Below, piece by piece: positions 56,681 through 64,000 of a stretch of DNA of 64,000 nucleotides. Source of the stretch: Anomaloglossus baeobatrachus. Its lineage: Eukaryota > Chordata > Amphibia > Anura > Aromobatidae. The position numbers and the translations under genes were made by a program. The notes beneath the pieces are model-generated. The model did no database searches. It was not told the origin of the DNA and worked only from the letters and a program-made list of their open reading frames with translations. The stretch is from positions 685,471,637 to 685,535,636 of the forward strand of contig NC_134354.1 in NCBI RefSeq assembly GCF_048569485.1. The letters are read 5' to 3'. Position 1 is the stretch's first letter. Each line of letters starts with the position of its first letter.

Positions 56681-57972
56681 TGTCACAAACCACCGGGGGG
56701 GTCACTCAGAAATCCCCCGCGCTGGCTACCAGTACGTCACGATCGGGGGGTAACAAGCAGGAGTCACCCCTCCTTTATACCTCCCGACCGACAGACAGAG
56801 CACGTGACGCGCTCTCTAGCGCCCCTCTTATAGTCAGGCCAATTATGGAATTGCCCGACAATAAGCAAGGAGGCCGCTATACTACTTATGCCGATTAGTG
56901 AAGGGTCCCCGGTGAGAGTAGGGTATATATTCCCCCGACCTCCGCGGGCGGAATATATAATATCTTCCCGAGTCTCACTGGCCTCCCCACAATAATCCTT
57001 GGCACAACTCGCTGCCACCAACCGCTTCACGGTAACTATTAGCCGAACACACAGACGTGGGATTCAAGATCGAGATAACAGAACAGCCCAAGATTAATTA
57101 TATAATTTAATCAGCCTAAAGCACACTAGAAACTACAATATATACAATAGGGAATCTACAGAATATACATAGGTCAGAGTACAGTTACAATCAAAGCATG
57201 GGTTACAAACAGGCATACACAGTTCCAGCAGTTACCTTGTTGCGTCTGGCCACAGGGGGGCGCTGTACCCAGGTTTCTAGGATCCTTCCCACAGATGTTT
57301 CCTACACGTGCCCCCAGCGAAAAGAACACTGGAAAATGGCCGAAGTAGGGTTATCAACCTGGGCAAATCCAGGTCCCCTCCTACCTTAGTGACCTCAGAG
57401 GGAGCACTGCTCCACCCCTGGCTGGAGTTATGGACAATCCACAACATGGAATATGGGCCATAACTTTGCCTGGGAGCGTCGTAGGCGGACGCCAATGCTC
57501 TCATTGTGACAGTTATGAATTTAGCTACAGAACGAGGGGACTCATTACCTGTCTGCCAGTTCCCCATTGGCTGATATCACGCCTGGGGCATTTCCCAATG
57601 TCCTGCTCCCATAAAAAGGGTGTGCCGGCATCGTCCGCATGCGGAGACACCATTTTTATGGTTGCCATATTTATCGGAAATATGGCTTGCGAGATATGAA
57701 CCATTTTTTACTGGAGTCGTTCTGTCTGGCTATTTCCATAGCCTTGCTAACTAGCTAGCAGCCCCCACTACAGGGTCACGGCAGGGAGTCATCCTGTGTC
57801 CATTGTCCCCAAGCCACCTAATTTCCATATCACAGGAGATGGCCATGGAGGTGTAACACCTTCACAGATGCTGGACATTGAGAACAAGAAGGGAGGGGGG
57901 CACTGCCAGGGAGTGATGAGGGATTATGACTGGAGTCATAATTCATCTTCATATCCCGGGATTTGCCTCACA
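56681..57972 (-). repeat. 3' LTR of the Gypsy element
   Basis: On minus it begins 'tgtgaggcaaatcccggg' and ends 'gtttgtgaca'; about 1.29 kb. The coding frame stops within its first bases. It contains an AT-rich 'ggcggaatatataatatc' zone that could be core promoter sequence. Confidence 0.85.
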
Positions 57973-60900
57973 CCTCCCCCCTTTTGAGGGCGCTAGGGGG
58001 CAGCACACTCCGGTGTTCCCCCGTGCGCCCGTCCGCGACCTCTCCTTGTCGGGACAGCCCGTCTGCGTTACCGTGGTCACGGCCCCTTTTGTGGCGAATG
58101 GTGAAGTTGTATTGCTGGAGCGCAAGGCTCCATCGCAACAATCGCCCATTCGTCCCAGAGACGGTGTGCAACCAGCTGAGGGGATTGTGGTCCGTCTCCA
58201 CGATGAAGTGGCGCCCGTATAGATAGGGTTGCAGACGCTGCAGGGCCCACACTATGGCCAGGCACTCCTTCTCCATCGTGGAATAGGCAACTTCCCTTGG
58301 TAACAGCTTCCTGCTCAGGTACAAGACTGGGTGCTCTTGGCTCGCAGAGTCCACCTGGCTGAGCACCGCACCGAGGCCGAAGTCACTGGCGTCGGTCTGT
58401 ACTACAAACGGCCGCGTGAAGTCGGCTGCCTGTAGCACGGGCGGGCTGGACAGGGCGTCCTTTAGGGCCCGGAAGGCTGTCTCGCAGTCCATTGTCCAAT
58501 CGACTGCAGAGGGCAGCTTCTTCATGGTGAGGTCCGTCAAGGGCTTTGCCAGGCTACTATAGCATGGAACAAACCTCCTATAGTACCCAGCGGTCCCCAA
58601 GAAGGACATCACCTGCTTCTTGGTCCTGGGGGTGGGCCAGGATGCGATGGCTTCCACTTTCTCAGGCTCGGGCTTCAGGGTTCTCCCACCTACCCGGTGA
58701 CCGAGGTACTGGACCTCGCTCATGGCCAGCTGACACTTTCCCGGCTTGATGGTCAAACCTGCCCGGTGGATCCGCCTGAGCACCTGTGCTAGATGCTCTA
58801 GGTGGTCCTCCCAGGTGGGACTGAAGACGGCAATGTCATCCAGGTACGCGGCCGCGTACCCTTCAAGTCCCTTGAGCAGGGTGTTGACCATCCGCTGGAA
58901 AGTGGCAGGGGCATTCCTCATCCCGAATGGCATCACCGTGGACTCGTACAGTCCAAATGGGGTAATAAAGGCAGAGCGTTCCCTGGCCTTGCGAGTCAGG
59001 GGGATCTGCCAATATCCCCGGCTCAGATCCATGATGGTCAGGTACTGAGCCCCGGCCAACTGATCGAGCAGGTCATCGATGCGTGGCATTGGGTACGCAT
59101 CGGCGACCGTGACCGCATTGAGCCCCCTGTAGTCCACGCAGAACCGAGTGGTTCGGTCCTTCTTAGGGACGAGGACTACAGGCGAGGCCCAAGCACTGTT
59201 GGATGCCTGGATCACCCCCAGCTTCAGCATCTCGTCAATCTCCTGGCGCATGTGTTGCTGCACCTCCAGGGAGACCCGATATGCTGAACGCCGGATCGGG
59301 GGATGATCCCCAGTGTCCACGTGATGGACAGCCAAGTCAGTCCTTCCGGGCTGGTTGGTAAACAACCCCCGGAAGGGGAGGAGGGTGGCCCACAGCTGGG
59401 ACCGTTGGTCTTCCAAGAGCTGGTGGCCAACCTCCACATCCTCAATGGATCCGCCTGCCCTAACCTGGGCTAGCATATCCAAGAGGGTTTCCGCTTCTCC
59501 CTCCTCGGGCAGGTTGCACACGGGGAGCGCACATGCCTCCCGCTCATGATGTGCCTTCATCATGTTCACATGGAAGGGCTTCCGCCTTCCACGGGCAGGG
59601 TCCAGGGTGACCAGGTACGTTACAGGGTTGAGCTGCTGGTACACGAGGTATGGGCCTTCCCAGGCTGCCTGAAGCTTGTCCTGTGGTACGGGGACCAGTA
59701 CCCACACCTTTTGACCCACTTGGTAGGTCCTCTCACAAGCGTTCTGGTCGTACCAACGCTTCTGATCGGCCTGGGCTTGAGCCATATTGTCGTGTACCAG
59801 TTGCGTCAAGGCCTGCATTTTGTCCCGGAAGCGCATGACATACTCGATAACCGACACTCCAGGGGTGGCCAAATCCCCTTCCCAAGCCTCTTTCACCAGA
59901 GCCAGGGGGCCCCGCACACGTCGCCCGTACAGGAGCTCAAACGGTGAGAATCCTGTTGAGGCCTGTGGAACCTCCCGGTAAGCAAATAACAGGTGTGGGA
60001 GATACCGCTCCCAGTCACGCCCATGGGAGTCGACCAACATCTTAAGCATCTGCTTTAAGGTGCCATTGAACCGCTCGCACAGGCCATTAGTCTGTGGATG
60101 GTACAGGCTGGCCACCAGATGTCGCACCTGGACTTGCTTACAGAGGGCCTCCATCAGCTGGGACATGAATTGGGTCCCCCGGTCAGTGAGCATTTCCTGG
60201 GGAAAACCCACTCGGGAGAAAATCTCCAGCAATGCGGTGGCCACCTTGTCAGCCCGAATGGACGACAAGGCCACTGCTTCTGGGTACCGGGTGGCATAGT
60301 CCACTACCGTCAGTATGAAGCGTTTCCCGGAGCTGCTGGGGATGGCCAGCGGGCCGACCAGATCCACAGCCACCCTCCTGAAAGGCTCATCGATGATTGG
60401 CAGAGATACTAGTGGGGCTTTGGGGTGTGGCCCCGCCTTCCCCACTCTCTGACAGGTTTCACACGAACGGCAGTAGGCAGCCACATCGGCCCCCATTTTT
60501 GGCCAGTAGAAATGCTGGTTTAACCTGGCCTTGGTCTTAGCGATCCCTAGGTGTCCGGCCATCGGAATCTCATGTGCGATCCGCAACAACTCCGTCCGGA
60601 ACGGATAGGGTACCACCAACTGTCGGTCCCTGGGCCACGCCTCCGGTGAACCCTGCTGGACCGTGGCCCGGTACAGCCGTCCTTGGTCCCAGACCACTCG
60701 CTCCGGGTCCGAGTCCGAGGGAGGCTGTGCCGCCTGCTCCTTAAGAGCTTTCAGGCTGTCGTCAGCTTCTAACGCTGCCTGAAACCCCTGACTAGATGTG
60801 GCCAGAATCGACGAGACTGTCACATCTTCGGTCAGTACCCCGGGACCTGTGTCCTGGCCTCCACCTGACTCGGCTGCCACTTGGTCAGAAGGGGAAGAGC

Positions 60901-63154
60901 TATCGGACCTCCGGGAGGCCCCTTGGCTTCCAGCACTCCCACTGCGGGTGACAGCGGCCACAGCCGCTGCGACCGTGGGTCGTGCCTGCTCCTCCTCCGT
61001 TCCTGACCAAGTCGCCGGTTCAGGCAGACCTACCTGGCTTCCTGACACCCCGGTTGTGGGGGAACCATGCACCGAGATCTTACCTGGGAGCACTTCCGCT
61101 CCTGGACCGGCCCCAATCTCACCTGCCTGTTCCCCCCCTGCAGCAACAGAACCCCGCTGTGAAATCTCTGGGGACCCCACATTTGCTGTGGTAGCCCCCA
61201 CCCCACACACTGGTCCTCCCCCTGCAGCACCCTGCTCTCTGCTTATCCCTGCAGAGGGCAACAGATCCCAGCTCACAGGCTGATTACTTGTAGAGGCATT
61301 GTCACACCTTTCTCTGACCCCCTCCCCTGTCACAGCTGCAGCTGTGTGTGTGTCTATGGTGTCTATGCAAGCAGAAATATCAGAGTTCACTCCCTCCTCC
61401 CTTACATCATTCATAGATAACACATTAACATTGTCCGGAGGCATGTCAGTACTGGCTGAAGGTTCAGCCCTTGGTTGGGGCCCAAACTGGGAGGTTATCT
61501 GCCCCAAATCTGTCCCAAGTAGCACGTTTGCGGGGATCCAATCAGTTACCCCCACCTCTCTCACCCCTCGCCCTGCGCCCCAGTCCACAAAAATGTCAGC
61601 AACAGGCAGCGCCGGGTCAATGCCTCCAATCCCGGAGACAGCAAGGGTTTTTCCAGGGATCAAGTCTTGGGGGGACACCATCTCAGGCCGCACCAGAGTC
61701 ACCTCCGAGGCGCTGTCTCGCAGTCCTATGGTCACAGACCGGCCGACGGTGACAGGTTGGAAGCTGTCCAGGGACCTACCACCACCCCCACCCACACAAT
61801 ACACCTTGGGCGGCCCTTGGGACGGGGACGGAGCCGGGGCCTTGGGACGCTGAGGGCACATGGCCTTGAAGTGTCCAGGTAGGTTGCACTGGTGGCACCG
61901 TCTTGGTTCTGCCACGGGCCTGGAGAGGGGAGTTGAGGGGGACACCCCCTGCAGTCTAGGGGCAGGTGGGGCAGTCGCAGAATTCATCTTACCCCCTCTC
62001 CAGGTGCTGCTGGTGGCCGCTCTCCTGGCCTCAGGGGCCCGGTTGTTGGTGTAGTCATCGGCAAGGGCAGCTGTAGCCGTGGACCCCTTTGGCTTCTGGT
62101 CTCGGATGAACTGGCGGAGATCCTCAGGGCAGTTCCACAAGAGTTGCTCCGTGATGAACAAGTCCAGGATCTCCGGTCCGGTGGAAAGCTGCAGGCCTTG
62201 GGTCCAGTGGTCGGCAGCTCGGGCAAGTGCCCGCCGGTGGTCAGCCCAGGAGTCCTTTGGTCCCTTCTGTAGGCTCCGGAACTTCTTGCGGTAGGACTCC
62301 GGGGTGAGGTTGTACTGTTGGATCAGGGCCCGCTTGATGGTGTCGTAGCCCTGATCTGCCTCAGCAGGCAAGTCCCCAAGGATATCCAGGGCCTTACCCC
62401 TTAAACGGGGGGTCAGGTATTTGGCCCACTGGTCCTTGTTCAGATGGTGCTGCAAGCAAGTCCGTTCAAAAGCAGTCAAGAAAGAGTCCAAGTCTCCATC
62501 CTTCTCCAGCACTGGGAAGTCCTCAACACGGACCTTTGGAAGTTTGGTGTCTTGAAGGTCACGTGTGGCTGATGAGGGCCGGAGCTGAGCTAGCTGCAGC
62601 TGGTAGTCACGCTCTGCCTGGCGCTCTTCACGCGCTGCCTGCCGCTCCGCAGCCTCAGCCTCACGCGCTGCTTGCCGCTCTGCCCTGCGCTCTGCCAGGA
62701 GTCCCTTGTAGCCCTCCTGGTCTCCAGCCTGGAGAAGGGCCATAGCCATTTGAAGAAGGCTATCCGAGCCTCCCAGGCTCGGTGGAATGGCACGTGGTGA
62801 TCTGCGGCCCGCTGCGGAGCCTGGTGATTCACTGTCCCTTGCAGAGCGGAGGGCTGGCATCTGGCTCGTTGAGGACCCTTGGGTGAGCTGCTCCTCATCT
62901 TGTCCATAATTGCCAGCTTGTGCGCTGTCCTCTGCAGAACGGTTTTCTGGCGTCGAGCTCCTGGAGGACTCGTGGGCAACCTCCTCATTACTGTCCACAG
63001 CACCGTCCTCCCTCTCTTCGGCTCCTGCTTTAGCATTGGCCAGTTGCATAGCTCTGCTCCTGGTGCCATCAGCCATTCTTGCAGACTTTTGGTCACTGAC
63101 ACAGAACTGACACCTGATGCCTCCACACACCTTACAGTATCTGCACTCTGACAC
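57968..63154 (-). CDS. Gag-Pol polyprotein, Gmr1-type Gypsy, 1728 aa, order GAG-PR-INT-RT-RH
   Basis: One frame from ATG at 63154. Residues 1-30 are Cys-rich ('CRYCKVCGGIRCQFC'), unusual for a gag start. About 195-380 is a helical capsid with SCAN-like text ('DLFITEQLLWNCPEDLRQFI'). A CCHC knuckle 'CHQCNLPGHFKAMC' lies near 420. The protease-like region near 470-495 has 'IGLRDSASEVTLV'. Integrase spans about 865-1100: 'GHLGIAKTKARL', 'CRSCETC', Asp in 'VAVDLVGPL', Asp in 'TDRGTQF', Glu in 'NGLCERFNG'. Reverse transcriptase is at about 1290-1500 with 'FCVDYRGLNAVT' and 'YLDD', and RNase H at about 1575-1700 with 'QTDASDFGLGAVL' and 'DHNPLSWLH'. Integrase before polymerase identifies the Gmr1 group. 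It makes the proteins needed for copying and insertion; host role none known. The frame looks whole. Confidence 0.93.
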   Translation of the reverse strand: MSECRYCKVCGGIRCQFCVSDQKSARMADGTRSRAMQLANAKAGAEEREDGAVDSNEEVAHESSRSSTPENRSAEDSAQAGNYGQDEEQLTQGSSTSQMPALRSARDSESPGSAAGRRSPRAIPPSLGGSDSLLQMAMALLQAGDQEGYKGLLAERRAERQAAREAEAAERQAAREERQAERDYQLQLAQLRPSSATRDLQDTKLPKVRVEDFPVLEKDGDLDSFLTAFERTCLQHHLNKDQWAKYLTPRLRGKALDILGDLPAEADQGYDTIKRALIQQYNLTPESYRKKFRSLQKGPKDSWADHRRALARAADHWTQGLQLSTGPEILDLFITEQLLWNCPEDLRQFIRDQKPKGSTATAALADDYTNNRAPEARRAATSSTWRGGKMNSATAPPAPRLQGVSPSTPLSRPVAEPRRCHQCNLPGHFKAMCPQRPKAPAPSPSQGPPKVYCVGGGGGRSLDSFQPVTVGRSVTIGLRDSASEVTLVRPEMVSPQDLIPGKTLAVSGIGGIDPALPVADIFVDWGAGRGVREVGVTDWIPANVLLGTDLGQITSQFGPQPRAEPSASTDMPPDNVNVLSMNDVREEGVNSDISACIDTIDTHTAAAVTGEGVRERCDNASTSNQPVSWDLLPSAGISREQGAAGGGPVCGVGATTANVGSPEISQRGSVAAGGEQAGEIGAGPGAEVLPGKISVHGSPTTGVSGSQVGLPEPATWSGTEEEQARPTVAAAVAAVTRSGSAGSQGASRRSDSSSPSDQVAAESGGGQDTGPGVLTEDVTVSSILATSSQGFQAALEADDSLKALKEQAAQPPSDSDPERVVWDQGRLYRATVQQGSPEAWPRDRQLVVPYPFRTELLRIAHEIPMAGHLGIAKTKARLNQHFYWPKMGADVAAYCRSCETCQRVGKAGPHPKAPLVSLPIIDEPFRRVAVDLVGPLAIPSSSGKRFILTVVDYATRYPEAVALSSIRADKVATALLEIFSRVGFPQEMLTDRGTQFMSQLMEALCKQVQVRHLVASLYHPQTNGLCERFNGTLKQMLKMLVDSHGRDWERYLPHLLFAYREVPQASTGFSPFELLYGRRVRGPLALVKEAWEGDLATPGVSVIEYVMRFRDKMQALTQLVHDNMAQAQADQKRWYDQNACERTYQVGQKVWVLVPVPQDKLQAAWEGPYLVYQQLNPVTYLVTLDPARGRRKPFHVNMMKAHHEREACALPVCNLPEEGEAETLLDMLAQVRAGGSIEDVEVGHQLLEDQRSQLWATLLPFRGLFTNQPGRTDLAVHHVDTGDHPPIRRSAYRVSLEVQQHMRQEIDEMLKLGVIQASNSAWASPVVLVPKKDRTTRFCVDYRGLNAVTVADAYPMPRIDDLLDQLAGAQYLTIMDLSRGYWQIPLTRKARERSAFITPFGLYESTVMPFGMRNAPATFQRMVNTLLKGLEGYAAAYLDDIAVFSPTWEDHLEHLAQVLRRIHRAGLTIKPGKCQLAMSEVQYLGHRVGGRTLKPEPEKVEAIASWPTPRTKKQVMSFLGTAGYYRRFVPCYSSLAKPLTDLTMKKLPSAVDWTMDCETAFRALKDALSSPPVLQAADFTRPFVVQTDASDFGLGAVLSQVDSASQEHPVLYLSRKLLPREVAYSTMEKECLAIVWALQRLQPYLYGRHFIVETDHNPLSWLHTVSGTNGRLLRWSLALQQYNFTIRHKRGRDHGNADGLSRQGEVADGRTGEHRSVLPPSALKRGEV

Positions 63155-63280
63155 TCTAGTGTTGAGCTAGTCTGAAGACCCCAGCAGCCACAGCTGCTGC
63201 AGGCAGTCTTTAGTGTCTGGGAGTATGGGTCTCACACTCACACACACTATTATCTCGATCCCACCGCTATGCCACCAATA

Positions 63281-64000
63281 TGTCACAAACCACCGGGGGG
63301 GTCACTCAGAAATCCCCCGCGCTGGCTACCAGTACGTCACGATCGGGGGGTAACAAGCAGGAGTCACCCCTCCTTTATACCTCCCGACCGACAGACAGAG
63401 CACGTGACGCGCTCTCTAGCGCCCCTCTTATAGTCAGGCCAATTATGGAATTGGCCGACAATAAGCAAGGAGGCCGCTATACTACTTATGCCGATTAGTG
63501 AAGGGTCCCCGGTGAGAGTAGGGTATATATTCCCCCGACCTCCGCGGGCGGAATATATAATATCTTCCCGAGTCTCACTGGCCTCCCCACAATAATCCTT
63601 GGCACAACTCGCTGCCACCAACCGCTTCACGGTAACTATTAGCCGAACACACAGACGTGGGATTCAAGATCGAGATAACAGAACAGCCCAAGATTAATTA
63701 TATAATTTAATCAGCCTAAAGCACACTAGAAACTACAATATATACAATAGGGAATCTACAGAATATACATAGGTCAGAGTACAGTTACAATCAAAGCATG
63801 GGTTACAAACAGGCATACACAGTTCCAGCAGTTACCTTGTTGCGTCTGGCCACAGGGGGGCGCTGTACCCAGGTTTCTAGGATCCTTCCCACAGATGTTT
63901 CCTACACGTGCCCCCAGCGAAAAGAACACTGGAAAATGGCCGAAGTAGGGTTATCAACCTGGGCAAATCCAGGTCCCCTCCTACCTTAGTGACCTCAGAG
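63281..64000 (-). repeat. 5' LTR of the Gypsy element, cut by window end
   Basis: Matches 56681-57400 almost base for base. About 570 bases more are expected beyond the window. Confidence 0.9.

Larger units (their letters stand above)
56681..64000 (-). mobile_element. Ty3/Gypsy retrotransposon, Gmr1-type, looks whole, 5' LTR cut by window edge
   Basis: Two LTR copies start at 56681 and 63281 with 'tgtcacaaaccaccgg'. The internal region has a single long frame on the minus strand (gag through RNase H), a purine tract next to the left LTR ('aaaaggggggagg' on minus) and a leader at 63155-63280 starting 'tattggtggcatagcggtgg' next to the right LTR. Integrase precedes reverse transcriptase, the Gmr1 order. 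The comparable 720 bp of the two LTRs are practically identical, so the insertion is very recent. The second target duplicate is outside the window. Confidence 0.93.

Noticed and set aside
59546-61853. Plus-strand frames of 100-184 codons opposite the Gypsy polyprotein
   Set aside because: Antisense shadows of a GC-rich coding frame; no independent motifs.
1-64000. tRNA, rRNA or other known RNA genes
   Set aside because: I scanned for tRNA box A/B patterns and rRNA-like text and found nothing convincing; a covariance-model search would be decisive.

Overview
The window looks like intergenic DNA from a large, transposon-rich vertebrate genome, most likely a frog or toad. This rests on the mix of element families: PIF/Harbinger elements and their TAA/TTA-flanked MITEs, BED-finger hAT elements, Tc1 elements, MITEs with 'aaagggaacctgtca' ends, a Gmr1-type Ty3/Gypsy element, and GC-rich LTRs. 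The species cannot be told from sequence alone. I found no confident host gene. Two short ORFs of unknown meaning (17250-17441, 55786-56103) are the only host-gene candidates.

Layout. 1-1614: tail and LTR of an LTR element (family A) carrying a 356-bp insertion. 2485-16315: a 13.8-kb hAT element with a perfect 8-bp target duplication. Its transposase gene (minus strand) is split by a second, 7.5-kb hAT element (5649-13169) full of minisatellites, and its upstream region carries a solo LTR (14232-15424). 16440-22540: several MITEs, a hairpin, a long fold-back element, and a 33-bp minisatellite grown out of a Tc1 transposase gene. 23012-27921: a Harbinger element with two open, spliceable genes (409-aa transposase, 534-aa DNA-binding partner), perfect terminal repeats and a TAA duplication. 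28389-33920: two nested MITEs, the inner one holding a complete family-A LTR element (29275-33811). 35935-41063: Tc1 remnants holding a solo LTR that itself holds two more solo LTRs, plus a Harbinger MITE. 41873-48473: the most unusual part, described next. 49144-51212 and 51256-55628: two more DNA elements, each with a solo LTR inside. 56681-64000: a young, whole-looking Gmr1-type Gypsy element on the minus strand, its 5' LTR cut by the window edge.

Main unusual signal. A repeat with a unit of about 418 bp occurs in three independent insertions (580-935, 41873-45540, 46617-47584). Each is flanked by a perfect 14-15 bp direct repeat of the target. The two multi-unit copies have the same plan: an inverted block on the left, then direct tandem units on the right. 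Their ends fall at different points of the unit, and no coding capacity is convincing. This looks like a small RNA-mediated mobile element copied from a tandem or circular template, which I could not assign to a known family.

How parts work together. The only gene set that looks able to function as a unit is the Harbinger pair. The Gypsy polyprotein is one open frame. The other transposase genes are broken. The nesting gives a relative timetable of insertions at several places.
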